DNA of 64,000 bases, taken from UBA5543 sp964464965. Lineage in GTDB: Bacteria > Bacteroidota > Bacteroidia > Chitinophagales > Chitinophagaceae. A model generated the notes under the pieces. That model had not been told where the DNA came from and did no database searches. It saw only the letters and a list, made by a program, of their open reading frames with translations. A program made the position numbers and the translations under genes. The DNA lies in the NCBI GenBank assembly GCA_964464965.1, contig CAYXHM010000001.1, forward strand, positions 186,001 to 250,000. Direction: 5' to 3'. Shown here one piece after another: positions 52,977-61,610 of this stretch. How positions within the stretch are numbered: the first letter of the stretch is position 1; each line of letters opens with the position of its first letter.

Positions 52977-53009
52977 TTTCGGGATGTGGCTTAAAAAATA
53001 TTACTTTTG
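52977..53009 (+). promoter_or_regulatory. Promoter of ftsK
   Basis: TTTC (52977-52980, off by one from TTTG), 21 bases, then TACTTTTG (53002-53009), an exact TAnnTTTG match, 17 bases before the ATG at 53027. It lies inside the longer open frame (from 52958), which argues against that earlier start. Confidence 0.55.
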
Positions 53010-53026
53010 TTTTTCGCTTTCCCAGA

Positions 53027-55510
53027 ATGGCCACAACCAAAAAAAATACAGTAAAAAACAGCGCAAAAGCGCCGGATAATGCAAATACGGAAACTATAAG
53101 CCGGAGAAAACAGGTAAAATTGACTTTCGGCATGTTCCTGCTGCTATCAGGTATATTTATCTGCTTTTCCATCATCAGTTACTTTTTTACCTGGCAGGCC
53201 GACCAGGATAAGCTACTGGCAGGTGGTTCTGCCTGGAATTTCCTATTTGGCAGCGATGCAACAGTTGCCAACCGTGGCGGGCGCCTGGGCGCGGCCTTAG
53301 CGCATTTTATGGTGTACGAGTGGATTGGTGTGGCAGCATTCGCGGTTGCGCTGTGGATTGGCCTTGCAGGCATAACGTTATTATATGGCAGGCGCATGGT
53401 TGTTATGGGGCGTTACCTGCGCTGGGTTACCATACTTATACTGGTAGTAGCGCCTATACTTACTTATTTAATGCCCGCCGCCACATTTCCCTATGGCGGC
53501 GCATGGGGCAACGAGGCTATTAATTATATGAATGGCTTTTTTGGCTACACCGGCACGGGGCTTATATTATTTGCCATTGTCTGCTTTTTCGTATTCGTGG
53601 TATTTGCGCTGGATATCTCCCCCCTGCTGCGGAAAGCCAGGGCGACAGCCGGCAAAGTAACGGATATTGCCGTAGCTATGGTGCCTAAAAAAGACCCTGC
53701 CATACCTGTACCAGAAATTGTTCATCAACCGGTAATTACGGCTGCAACAGCCAATTATGCAACTGATACTGTACAACCACTGGCCGCTATAGAAGAGGAC
53801 GATGAGCCTGAACAGGAATGGGAAATGGAACTGGTAGATAAAACCACGACTGTTGAAGAACATAATGAAGAGGAAGAATACGAAGAAGAAATAGAGGAGG
53901 AGGAAGAAATTACAGAAGAAGAGGAAGAATTCAGCTTCGAGGTAAACCGCATAGAGGAAGAGCGCAAAATACCGGCGCATGGAGGCCACATCAGCATAGC
54001 ATCCAATGAGAAATATGCCCCAGAACTGGACCTGCCCGACTATAAATTCCCCACGCTGGACCTGCTGGAAGAACGCAGCGGCGAGGCTATAGTGCTGGAT
54101 AAGGACGAACTGGAAGCCAATAAAAACCAGATCATACAAACACTGCGCAGCTTTGGTATAGAGATACAGCGCATCAGCGCGACCGTTGGCCCTACGGTCA
54201 CTTTATACGAAATAGTACCGGCAGAGGGTGTACGTATATCTAAAATACGTAACCTGGAAGATGATATAGCCCTGAACCTGGCAGCGCTGGGCATACGTAT
54301 CATTGCGCCTATACCCGGCAAGGGCACTATTGGCATTGAGGTACCTAACGCCAATAAACAAACTGTCTCTATCAGGCAACTGCTTTTAAGTGATAAGTTC
54401 GTCAATACAAAAATGAGCCTGCCCATAGCATTGGGTAAAAAGATAGATAACGAGAACTATATTGTGGACCTGGCTACTATGCCCCACCTGCTGATGGCGG
54501 GCGCTACGGGACAGGGTAAGTCCGTAGGTATTAATACCATACTTGTATCCTTATTATATAAGAAGCACCCATCGCAACTGAAATTTGTAATGGTTGACCC
54601 TAAAAAGGTGGAACTTTCTATATACCGTACTATTGAAAAACACTTCCTGGCCAAGCTGCCCAACGAAGAAGAAGCCATCATCACCGATACGAAAAAGGTG
54701 ATATATACGCTGAACGCCTTGTGTATAGAAATGGACAATCGCTACGAACTACTGAAAGATGGTGGCGCCAGGAACATAAAGGAATACAATGATAAATTCA
54801 TAGCTCGCAGACTGAACCCCGAAAACGGGCATAAATACCTGCCGTTTATAGTATTGGTAATAGATGAGTTTGCCGACCTGATGATGACGGCCGGTAAAGA
54901 AGTAGAAATGCCCATAGCCCGTCTGGCGCAACTGGCGCGTGCGGTAGGTATTCACCTCATCATTGCTACGCAGCGTCCTTCGGTGAATGTTATTACAGGT
55001 ACCATCAAGGCCAACTTCCCTGCGCGTATCGCCTTTAAGGTATCTGCCAAGGTCGATTCAAGAACGATATTAGATGCAGGCGGCGCGGAGCAACTCATAG
55101 GCCGTGGCGATATGCTTATTTCTTTTGGCAGTGAGCTGATACGCCTGCAATGTGCCTTTGTAGATACGCCTGAAGTAGATAACGTTACTAACTTTATAGG
55201 CGATCAGCGTGGTTATGCCACTGCGTTTGAACTGCCGGAATATGAAGGCGATGAAAACGAAAAGGAAAAAAGTGTTGACCTCACCAATCGCGACAAACTG
55301 TTTGAAGAATGTGCAAAAGTGGTGGTGCAAACACAGAGCGGCTCTACTTCTATGCTACAGCGCAGGTTCAACCTGGGCTACAACCGTGCAGGCCGCATTA
55401 TGGATCAACTGGAGGCAGCAGGCATAGTTGGCCCGGCAGTAGGTAGCAAGCCACGCGACCTGTATGTGAGAACGGAGATGGACCTGGAAGGGATACTATC
55501 TACGTTGTAG
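53027..55510 (+). CDS. ftsK: DNA translocase FtsK/SpoIIIE
   Basis: An 827-residue septal DNA pump for chromosome segregation and dimer resolution. The N-terminal membrane domain has four to five helices (FGMFLLLSGIFICFSIISYFF, VAAFAVALWIGLAGITLLYG). A long Glu-rich linker (about 240-310, dominated by E runs) follows. The motor domain has HLLMAGATGQGKSVGINTIL (Walker A, about 491), VIDEFADLMM (Walker B, about 612), ATQRPSVNVITG, and the C-terminal gamma winged helix (STSMLQRRFNLGYNRAGRIMDQLE in part) that reads the orienting sequences. Its start at 53027 is preferred over 52958 because of the promoter. Confidence 0.95.
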   Translation: MATTKKNTVKNSAKAPDNANTETISRRKQVKLTFGMFLLLSGIFICFSIISYFFTWQADQDKLLAGGSAWNFLFGSDATVANRGGRLGAALAHFMVYEWIGVAAFAVALWIGLAGITLLYGRRMVVMGRYLRWVTILILVVAPILTYLMPAATFPYGGAWGNEAINYMNGFFGYTGTGLILFAIVCFFVFVVFALDISPLLRKARATAGKVTDIAVAMVPKKDPAIPVPEIVHQPVITAATANYATDTVQPLAAIEEDDEPEQEWEMELVDKTTTVEEHNEEEEYEEEIEEEEEITEEEEEFSFEVNRIEEERKIPAHGGHISIASNEKYAPELDLPDYKFPTLDLLEERSGEAIVLDKDELEANKNQIIQTLRSFGIEIQRISATVGPTVTLYEIVPAEGVRISKIRNLEDDIALNLAALGIRIIAPIPGKGTIGIEVPNANKQTVSIRQLLLSDKFVNTKMSLPIALGKKIDNENYIVDLATMPHLLMAGATGQGKSVGINTILVSLLYKKHPSQLKFVMVDPKKVELSIYRTIEKHFLAKLPNEEEAIITDTKKVIYTLNALCIEMDNRYELLKDGGARNIKEYNDKFIARRLNPENGHKYLPFIVLVIDEFADLMMTAGKEVEMPIARLAQLARAVGIHLIIATQRPSVNVITGTIKANFPARIAFKVSAKVDSRTILDAGGAEQLIGRGDMLISFGSELIRLQCAFVDTPEVDNVTNFIGDQRGYATAFELPEYEGDENEKEKSVDLTNRDKLFEECAKVVVQTQSGSTSMLQRRFNLGYNRAGRIMDQLEAAGIVGPAVGSKPRDLYVRTEMDLEGILSTL

Positions 55511-55534
55511 GGCTACTCACCACTAATTTACACG

Positions 55535-55885
55535 ATGAACATGCAAGAGCTAAAAAACAGGATAGACATTGCAGTAGAACTGATGACGGAAGCCGACAGT
55601 ATGCCTGTTGGCGACATTCTCCTTAGTGCAAAGAAAAACCTAATCACAGTTACAGGGGCATCAGGTTGTTTTTTGTTTGAAAATGTTACAAGAATTAATG
55701 CTTTAGACGATATTGATTGGATCAAAAAGACATTCGGGGAAATGCTGGACATATCGTCTTCCTTAAGAGATTTTATGGTTGGTAAAGAAATAAGTTATCA
55801 ACTAATATTCGATTATAAAATCTCGGGGCGGCTTTTGTGTTCCGAAGTAAATAATACCATTACATGGTATGAAGATATTCAATAG
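55535..55885 (+). CDS. Small hypothetical protein
   Basis: A 116-residue soluble protein without signal peptide or membrane helix. The sequence is acidic and mixed alpha/beta (ELKNRIDIAVELMTEADSM, WIKKTFGEMLDISSSLRDFM, GRLLCSEVNNTITWYEDI). It begins 24 bases after ftsK and may be read through from it. I recognise no family. The codon use is ordinary and the frame is long enough to be a probable gene. Confidence 0.6.
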   Translation: MNMQELKNRIDIAVELMTEADSMPVGDILLSAKKNLITVTGASGCFLFENVTRINALDDIDWIKKTFGEMLDISSSLRDFMVGKEISYQLIFDYKISGRLLCSEVNNTITWYEDIQ

Positions 55886-55994
55886 CTAAATCTCCTTACT
55901 TCTGCGCCGAATCTCCTGCATAAGGACTCGGCGGATTCGCGTAGGCCCCATTCCTTTCTTTTCACGATATTTGTTACCGCACAACAACACAACA

Positions 55995-56339
55995 ATGGCT
56001 TACAACGAACAACTTGCCAACCGCATACGCGAACGCTTTGCCGACCTGGAAAATGTGGAAGAAAAAAACATGATGGGCGGGTACACCATTATGTACAATG
56101 GTAAAATGTGCGTAGGCATTTTTAAAGAAGAACTGATGTGCCGCATAGACCCCGACACGCAGGATGAGTTATTGGAACGCGGCAATTGCGGCGTAATGGA
56201 AATGGGTGGAAAGAAAATGAATGGTTACCTGCTGGTAGATGGAAACGCTGTTAAATCGAAAAAAGAGTTTGACTTCTGGATAGACCAGTGTATCAGTTTT
56301 AACCCCAAAGCAAAAGCATCTAAAAAGAAAAAGAAATAA
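55995..56339 (+). CDS. TfoX N-terminal domain protein
   Basis: A 114-residue protein of the TfoX/Sxy N-terminal domain type. MAYNEQLANRIRERFADLE leads to EKNMMGGYTIMYNGKMCVGIFKEELMCRIDP, the family hallmark (xMFGGxxxxxNGKMxxxI). It ends in a Lys-rich tail (KAKASKKKKK). The frame opens 8 codons earlier (55971), but the ATG at 55995 gives the usual family start. In Proteobacteria TfoX regulates competence; single-domain copies like this one are widespread and of unclear function. pepD starts 2 bases after its stop, suggesting co-transcription. Confidence 0.88.
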   Translation: MAYNEQLANRIRERFADLENVEEKNMMGGYTIMYNGKMCVGIFKEELMCRIDPDTQDELLERGNCGVMEMGGKKMNGYLLVDGNAVKSKKEFDFWIDQCISFNPKAKASKKKKK

Positions 56340-56341
56340 CT

Positions 56342-57802
56342 ATGAACGAAGAAATACGCCGGCTACAGCCCAATGCGTTGTGGAACCATTTTACTGACCT
56401 GAACGCCGTACCACGCCCTTCTAAAAAAGAAGAAAGGGTTATCGCATTCATGAAAGACTTTGGCAAAAAACTAGGGCTCGACACTCAGGAAGATGAAGCG
56501 GGGAATGTCATTATAAAAAAACCTGCCACCAAGGGCATGGAAGACCGCCAGGCCATCGTGATACAAAGCCACCTAGACATGGTGCACCAGAAAAACAGCG
56601 ATACAACTTTTGACTTTGATACACAGGGCATAGAGATGTATATAGATGGTGACTGGGTAAAAGCAAAGGGCACGACACTGGGTGCAGATAATGGTATTGG
56701 CGTGGCCTCTATCATGACGTTGCTCTCATCGACAGATATCCCCCACCCCGCTATAGAGGCACTGTTTACTATAGATGAAGAAACAGGGATGACGGGCGCG
56801 CTGTCCTTGAAAGGCGGTGTGCTCAGTGGCAGCATATTGCTGAACCTGGATACTGAAGAAGATAATGAACTGACTATTGGCTGTGCAGGTGGCATAGACA
56901 TTACCTGCGACGGCAACTACAACCAGGCCGCAGCCAAAGATGGAAAGGCATTCACCATACAGGTAAAAGGCCTTACGGGTGGCCACTCCGGCGCAGAGAT
57001 ACATTTAGGCCGCGGCAATGCCAATAAACTGATGAACAGGATATTGCTGCAACTGACAAAAGATTACAGCATAGGTATAGCAGAAATAAACGGAGGCAGC
57101 CTGCGTAATGCTATACCGCGTGAATCTGTAGCGACTATAGTAGTAGCGGCGCAGCACGTTGATACATTGAAAGCAGCAGTAACAGAACTCGCGGATATTT
57201 TAAAAAAAGAGTACGCTACAACGGACCCTACACTGGCTATAACCATACAGGATGAAAACATGCCTGCGCAGGTTATGGACAACGATTTTCAGCAGAAATT
57301 CTTAAGGGCGGTATATGCCTGCCCCAACGGCATATACCGCATGAGCCCAGATATTAACGGGTTGGTACAGTCATCAAACAATGTAGCGCGCATACTGGTA
57401 AAAGATGGCACTTACACCATACAGTGCCTCACACGCAGCTCTGTAGAAACAGAGAAAGCCGACTTACAGGATGCTATATCCAGCTCGTTTGAACTGATGG
57501 GCGCTACACCTGTATTTTCAGGCGCATACCCCGGCTGGCAGCCCAACCCCAATGCACCCATTATACAGGTAATGAGCAACCTCTATAAAGAGATGTTTAA
57601 CGAAGAGGCACATGTAAATGCCGTACATGCCGGGCTGGAATGTGGCATACTGGGCAGTAACTATCCTGATATGCAGATGATATCATTCGGGCCAAATATT
57701 TACGGGGCGCACTCTCCTGACGAACGCGTGCAGATCAGCTCAGTGCAAAAATACTGGTCTTACCTGCTGGAAACGCTGAAACGTATTCCTGCAAAAAATT
57801 AA
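56342..57802 (+). CDS. pepD: Aminoacyl-histidine dipeptidase (cytosolic M20 peptidase)
   Basis: A 486-residue zinc dipeptidase hydrolysing X-His and other dipeptides. It carries the M20C motifs: VIQSHLDMVHQKN (zinc His, about 80), LGADNGIGVASIM (bridging Asp), FTIDEETGMTGAL (catalytic Glu), LNLDTEEDNELTIGCAGG and, in the lid-domain return, VHAGLECGIL. The dimerisation domain sits in the middle (GGHSGAEIHLGRGNANKLM). It lies 2 bases after the TfoX-like gene and has its own terminator. It may use peptides imported by the POT transporters at the other end of the window, but this is only a functional guess. Confidence 0.94.
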   Translation: MNEEIRRLQPNALWNHFTDLNAVPRPSKKEERVIAFMKDFGKKLGLDTQEDEAGNVIIKKPATKGMEDRQAIVIQSHLDMVHQKNSDTTFDFDTQGIEMYIDGDWVKAKGTTLGADNGIGVASIMTLLSSTDIPHPAIEALFTIDEETGMTGALSLKGGVLSGSILLNLDTEEDNELTIGCAGGIDITCDGNYNQAAAKDGKAFTIQVKGLTGGHSGAEIHLGRGNANKLMNRILLQLTKDYSIGIAEINGGSLRNAIPRESVATIVVAAQHVDTLKAAVTELADILKKEYATTDPTLAITIQDENMPAQVMDNDFQQKFLRAVYACPNGIYRMSPDINGLVQSSNNVARILVKDGTYTIQCLTRSSVETEKADLQDAISSSFELMGATPVFSGAYPGWQPNPNAPIIQVMSNLYKEMFNEEAHVNAVHAGLECGILGSNYPDMQMISFGPNIYGAHSPDERVQISSVQKYWSYLLETLKRIPAKN

Positions 57803-57816
57803 AAATCATGAAACAT

Positions 57817-57845
57817 ACGGGCTGCGATTGGTAGCCCGTTTTCCT
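57817..57845 (+). terminator. Terminator after pepD
   Basis: ACGGGCT / AGCCCGT stem with loop GCGATTGGT, followed by TTTTCC, 14 bases after the stop. Confidence 0.75.
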
Positions 57846-57876
57846 TTAACTTTAAATAAACTAAAAAGCATACGTA

Positions 57877-58266
57877 ATGAAAAAAGTAGTTCACTTTGAA
57901 ATTCCAACAGATGACCTGGAACGTGCTAAAGAATTTTACAGCATTTTCGATTGGCAAATAACGGACTGGCCTATGCCCGATGGCTCTGTAGTCACCGGCG
58001 CAAGAACAACAGCTGTAAACGAAGAAACATTTCAACCATTAGAGCCCGGCGCTATCAATGGCATGCTGGTACCGCGCGACGAAGTTTCCACTACTCCTTG
58101 TGTTACTATCAACGTACCCTCTATTGATGATTATATGGAAAAGATTAAAGCTGCCGGTGGAAAGCTGATAAAAGAAAAAAAAACGGTGGAAAACATGGGT
58201 TCTTATGCCTATTTCTCTGATACAGAAGGGAACCTGGTGGGCCTGTGGGAAGATTACAGGCCATAA
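57877..58266 (+). CDS. VOC-family (glyoxalase-like) protein
   Basis: A 129-residue vicinal-oxygen-chelate fold protein. MKKVVHFEIPTDDLERAKEFYSIFDWQIT is the first beta-alpha-beta unit, and FSDTEGNLVGLWEDYRP is the typical closing DPxGNxxGL-type motif. Possible metal ligands are the early His6 and the late Glu in the LWED stretch. Proteins of this size act as hydrolases, glyoxalases or antibiotic-binding proteins, so function cannot be specified. It is monocistronic with a terminator shared with the next gene. Confidence 0.88.
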   Translation: MKKVVHFEIPTDDLERAKEFYSIFDWQITDWPMPDGSVVTGARTTAVNEETFQPLEPGAINGMLVPRDEVSTTPCVTINVPSIDDYMEKIKAAGGKLIKEKKTVENMGSYAYFSDTEGNLVGLWEDYRP

Positions 58267-58294
58267 ATCCCCGCACGTCTTCTTATATACTGAA

Positions 58295-58330
58295 AAAGGA
58301 GCCACAAGTCGCGGCTCCTTTCCTTTTTTT
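58295..58330. terminator. Bidirectional terminator
   Basis: AAAGGAGCC / GGCTCCTTT stem with a 9-base loop and T-runs on both strands. It serves the VOC gene (plus) and the 58380-58610 gene (minus). Confidence 0.8.
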
Positions 58331-58379
58331 ACTTAGACGGCCGTTACTTAAAACAGCCGTTTTAGTTATACAAATATCT

Positions 58380-58610
58380 TTAAACCAGTTTGTTATTTCT
58401 GCGTAGCAGGTAATATGCCAGTCCTGCCGCACCGACTATCCCTACTGCTCCGGCAGTGATCAACCTGGTACGTGAATCTTTAAAATTTATATTTTTCAGG
58501 AGCTTCGCGGATTTCTGCAATAACCCGGCAGTGGCTTCCTGTCCGTTCTTTCTCAGCCCTTCACCATTTTGCTGCAGATTGTGTACCATGTTTTTTACTT
58601 TAGTGTCCAT
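58380..58610 (-). CDS. Small tail-anchored hypothetical protein
   Basis: A 76-residue protein with a hydrophilic amphipathic helical region (VKNMVHNLQQNGEGLRKNG) and a C-terminal membrane helix (LITAGAVGIVGAAGLAYYLL) closed by a basic RRNNKLV tail. The layout resembles ElaB/YqjD/DUF883-type proteins, which anchor at the membrane and bind ribosomes in E. coli. The similarity is architectural, not sequence-proven. Confidence 0.6.
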   Translation of the reverse strand: MDTKVKNMVHNLQQNGEGLRKNGQEATAGLLQKSAKLLKNINFKDSRTRLITAGAVGIVGAAGLAYYLLRRNNKLV

Positions 58611-58718
58611 AATTTCAGCTTTTTAATAATTTTAATGAATGCATCTATACTTATCACAACAAACAAGGGATAAAAGAGTTCGTTAAAGAAATTATAAAGC
58701 TACGCAAGGTGCACGCCA

Positions 58719-59171
58719 CTATTCAAAACTATACTTGGCGGTACTCCAGAACTCGTCCAGGGCTATTATCCGGGGTTTAAAGAAAGATATGAGTCCAGGC
58801 CAGTCTTCAGTCCTGTTAATGTTCACGCCGGTTAGCTCTTTACTTACCATACTTACCTCTTTTCCATATTCATCCTGTACATCGGGCTGCCACAGCCATT
58901 CTTCACCCAATGTACCATGCAATATATCCCTTAGCTGCCGCAACTGCTCATAGGTTGCCTTCCTCAAAACAGCGTCTGTTTGCGACAATACGATGGCTAT
59001 ACCGGCGTCTGTATTACCCGCATTCATTTTAAAACTCACACCGGGTACTCCTGTTTTATAGTTCACCCAGTTTATCTTTTCTCTATCTGCCGATAATACA
59101 GGCAACATGTATTTGCCAAAGGCTGTCCAGAAGGCCTCCCGCTGTTTTGATATTTCCCTTTTGCTATACAT
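58719..59171 (-). CDS. DUF4268-family protein
   Basis: A 150-residue soluble protein starting MYSKREISKQREAFWTAFGKYM, a strong match in pattern to the N-terminus of DUF4268 proteins (YSKxExxxxRQxFWTxFGxYM), followed by INWVNYKTGVPGVSFKM. It ends in an EDWPGLISFFKPRIIALDEFW segment. The frame extends nine codons upstream only through a TTG. The family has no known function that I can state. Some relatives sit in restriction or defence neighbourhoods, but nothing here suggests that. Confidence 0.75.
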   Translation of the reverse strand: MYSKREISKQREAFWTAFGKYMLPVLSADREKINWVNYKTGVPGVSFKMNAGNTDAGIAIVLSQTDAVLRKATYEQLRQLRDILHGTLGEEWLWQPDVQDEYGKEVSMVSKELTGVNINRTEDWPGLISFFKPRIIALDEFWSTAKYSFE

Positions 59172-59248
59172 TGCTAATGTGAAGTTATAAAAGTACAACT
59201 ACTGCTAAATCTCATAAAATATTCGTAATTTAAAAGGAAAACTTCCAT

Positions 59249-59896
59249 ATGAAATGGGCTTATTATATAAAGTATAAGATCAGGACGGTGGCTTTCCTGG
59301 CCGGCATACTCATCATAGTTTTAATCGGCAATATTGTAGAGCGCAAAAGCTATTCCACGCTTGATACTTCTATGTCGTCAATTTACAAAGACAGGCTGAA
59401 AGCATCGCAATATATCTATGGCATCAGCAATGCACTTTACCAGAAAAAGCTCTTGCTGGCAGATGGTGCCCGGCCGGGAAATAATCTGCTTGCTGCAATA
59501 CAACAGCACAACCGCTCAATCAGCAACCTGGTTGCCGACTATGAGCAGACCGTGCTGACTACCGAAGAGAAAAATAAGTGGAGATTATTTAAAGACAATT
59601 TGTCCCTGTACAATGCCCATGAAGGGCAATGGCTGAATAATAGCAACGATGCTGCCTATCGCAGTATGCAGGCTGAATTTAACGCTACTATTCAAAACCT
59701 GAATGCACTCAGCAATATACAGGTCGGTGAGGGGCAGCACCTGCTAGAAGACAGCCACACTATAGTAAATAACAGGCTGGCTTTCTCCTTCTTCGAGATT
59801 GCATTACTTATAGTACTGGGCATGTTCGCGCTGGTTATCATGAGCGCTACAGATGCTAATATATTCCCGCAATGGCAGAACAAGGCACTTAACTAA
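59249..59896 (+). CDS. MCP-type four-helix-bundle sensor without output domain
   Basis: A 215-residue membrane protein. MKWAYYIKYKIRTVAFLAGILIIVLIGNIVE gives a first membrane helix. Residues about 40-170 form a long helical periplasmic region resembling the 4HB_MCP sensor of chemotaxis receptors (SIYKDRLKASQYIYGISNAL, NNRLAFSF). A second membrane helix follows (EIALLIVLGMFALVIMSA). After it only 14 residues remain, so there is no HAMP, kinase or methyl-accepting domain. A GGAAAACTT sequence precedes the start. It may signal through a partner or just be a sensor remnant. It converges on the lipoprotein gene. Confidence 0.75.
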   Translation: MKWAYYIKYKIRTVAFLAGILIIVLIGNIVERKSYSTLDTSMSSIYKDRLKASQYIYGISNALYQKKLLLADGARPGNNLLAAIQQHNRSISNLVADYEQTVLTTEEKNKWRLFKDNLSLYNAHEGQWLNNSNDAAYRSMQAEFNATIQNLNALSNIQVGEGQHLLEDSHTIVNNRLAFSFFEIALLIVLGMFALVIMSATDANIFPQWQNKALN

Positions 59897-59911
59897 GCTG
59901 CGCTGCGTACA

Positions 59912-60400
59912 CTATTTAATGTTCTTATAGGTACTGATCCAGTTTACCGGCACACCGGACGAATTCGCTTCCGTTTTTTTAAATTTCCACTGGGTGGCCG
60001 TTAACTCTATAATGTCGAACGTATCTGGGTTACTGTCAACGAGTGCTATCCTTGTGTCATTATCAAGCAGTGCCCATGTAAAAGTTTCCAACTGGTTATC
60101 GTCGTCGCATTTATCAGCATTTTCATCTACAGTCACTGTGCCGTCTCCTGCAAACACTACAAAATCGTCTTTATCACATTCTTCCATATCGGCATACAGG
60201 TCTACAGTCGTATCCTTACCCATATAGTTTGCAGTAGCTATCTCGGCAGTTAACTGCCATTTCCCGGCCTCCAGCAGTTGCCTTTTGGCCGACTTGCCAG
60301 GGGTGTCCCCGGGCTTGGTATCATCTTTAGGGTCTTCGCTTTTATTACAGGCCGCAAAAAGCACAACTGCGCACAGGGCAACAAAACCGGTTAGCTTCAT
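59912..60400 (-). CDS. Lipocalin-like lipoprotein
   Basis: A 162-residue lipoprotein with MKLTGFVALCAVVLFAACNKS (lipidated Cys18). An acidic linker (EDPKDDTKPGDTPG) leads to a beta-rich domain of about 115 residues (LEAGKWQLTAEIA, FVVFAGDGTVTVDENADKCDDD, TFTWALLDNDTRIALVD) of the lipocalin-like type common in Bacteroidota. The Asp-rich stretches could bind metal, though the role is unknown. It is convergent with the sensor gene, 15 bases apart. Confidence 0.75.
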   Translation of the reverse strand: MKLTGFVALCAVVLFAACNKSEDPKDDTKPGDTPGKSAKRQLLEAGKWQLTAEIATANYMGKDTTVDLYADMEECDKDDFVVFAGDGTVTVDENADKCDDDNQLETFTWALLDNDTRIALVDSNPDTFDIIELTATQWKFKKTEANSSGVPVNWISTYKNIK

Positions 60401-60489
60401 AAATATTGATTTTGCATAAAAATATAATACAATTCACATTAAAACAATACTGAATTGGTTATAGCCAACCGCCTGGGCAGTAAAAGAAG

Positions 60490-61140
60490 ATGCTTAACTT
60501 ACAGGAAATGAAATGCCGCATTATGGAGCATCAAAATGAAAAGCCTGAATTCTGGGAGACAGCTTTTAACGAGAAAAAGGAAATGTGGGGTTTTGAACCT
60601 GCAAATTCTGTTGTGCTCACCCGGGACTTTTTTGTCGAAAAATCTGTAAAAAACATCCTGGTACCGGGCATAGGCTACGGGCGCAATGCGCAAATCTTTG
60701 CAGATGCGGGTATGACAGTAACCGGCATAGAGATATCTGCTACCGCTATAGCCATGGCAAGAAAACATTATGGCACCGGTATAACTATTCATCATGGTTC
60801 TGTAACAAATATGCCTTTTGACAAGAACTGGTACGATGGAATATTTTGTTATGCTTTAATACACCTGCTCGGCGAGGATGAAAGAAAAAAACTCATCCGC
60901 GATTGTTATAACCAACTGACAGAAGATGGTTATATGGTTTTTACTGCCATTTCAAAAGAGGCGCCTACTTATGGCCAGGGTAAATTTATCAGTAAAGACC
61001 GCTACGAGATATTCCACGGGGTTAATATGTTTTTTTATGACCGCGAATCAATCAACGCAGAATTTGGTGATGCGGGCCTGTTTGAAATAACAGAAGTCAC
61101 AGAAAACTATCCGTTCTTCTTAATTAAATGTAAGCGGTAG
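60490..61140 (+). CDS. Class I SAM-dependent methyltransferase
   Basis: A 216-residue cytoplasmic enzyme. EKPEFWETAFNEKKEMWGFEP is followed by ILVPGIGYGRNAQIFADAGM (motif I, about 58) and VTGIEISATAIAMARKHYG (motif II). The closing is FDKNWYDGIFCYALIHLLGEDERK (motif III-like). It resembles thiopurine/tellurite-type methyltransferases in the opening WExxF pattern. There are further ATGs at 60508 and 60523, so the start may be internal. Its 3' end overlaps the convergent HxlR gene by 17 bases. Substrate unknown. Confidence 0.88.
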   Translation: MLNLQEMKCRIMEHQNEKPEFWETAFNEKKEMWGFEPANSVVLTRDFFVEKSVKNILVPGIGYGRNAQIFADAGMTVTGIEISATAIAMARKHYGTGITIHHGSVTNMPFDKNWYDGIFCYALIHLLGEDERKKLIRDCYNQLTEDGYMVFTAISKEAPTYGQGKFISKDRYEIFHGVNMFFYDRESINAEFGDAGLFEITEVTENYPFFLIKCKR

Positions 61141-61486
61141 TTTCGCCCAGCCTCTCCTGTACATATTTTGAATGCCTTGTCCCCCACCCGTCTATCTGCG
61201 TTAGCAGTGGCAGTATTGTAGCGCCAAATTCCGTTAGCCTGTATTCACTCTTTTTAGGAAAGCCGTCTTCAGCACATTTATCTACCACACCAAAATGCAA
61301 AAGTTCTGCCAGTTGCATTTCTATAACACGCAACGTGGCACCGGGGGTGTTTTTATAAATCTCTGCCGGGCGGGTAATGCCCCGGTTTATAGCATCTATT
61401 ATACATAATTTCCATTTTCCGCCAAACACTTTAAATGCTACACGAATACCGCAATCCAGGTCTTCGTCTGTTTTCTTTACATACAT
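61124..61486 (-). CDS. HxlR-family transcriptional regulator
   Basis: A 120-residue winged-helix regulator: Cys12 near the start (MYVKKTDEDLDCGIRVAF), GGKWKLCIIDAINRGITRPAEI (recognition helix region), NTPGATLRVIEMQLAELLHFG and VVDKCAEDGFPKKSEYRLTEFG (wing). The N-terminal Cys is the conserved thiol of the family, which often responds to aldehydes, quinones or electrophiles. It is divergent from the DUF2306 gene across 124 bases, which suggests that it controls that gene and itself. Confidence 0.93.
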   Translation of the reverse strand: MYVKKTDEDLDCGIRVAFKVFGGKWKLCIIDAINRGITRPAEIYKNTPGATLRVIEMQLAELLHFGVVDKCAEDGFPKKSEYRLTEFGATILPLLTQIDGWGTRHSKYVQERLGETTAYI

Positions 61487-61537
61487 ACAGCCACTTTTTT
61501 ACTGTTAAAAATAACTAAAATACACCTCCTGCACATA

Positions 61538-61553
61538 CCGAATCTTTATTCGG
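61538..61553. promoter_or_regulatory. Inverted repeat in the HxlR/DUF2306 divergent region
   Basis: CCGAAT-CTTT-ATTCGG, six-base perfect arms, midway between the two divergent starts; a plausible operator for the HxlR regulator. Confidence 0.35.
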
Positions 61554-61610
61554 GTATTGGTCACTCACGGCCATAGCCCCAGCTTTGTCCTGTCAAATAT
61601 TTACTGAACA

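Noticed and set aside
53567..54139. 190-residue Phe-rich frame opposite ftsK
   Set aside because: It is the reverse complement of the Glu-rich linker and membrane region of FtsK, which produces Phe/Leu/Ser-rich nonsense.
55886..55994. GC-rich possible hairpin (CGCCGAATC ... GACTCGGCG) before the TfoX-like gene
   Set aside because: It has one mismatch, several alternative pairings and no T-run; I could not support a terminator or regulatory call.
58719..59171. DUF4268 gene as a defence component
   Set aside because: The family name sometimes appears near restriction genes, but there is no nuclease, methylase or other defence gene nearby.
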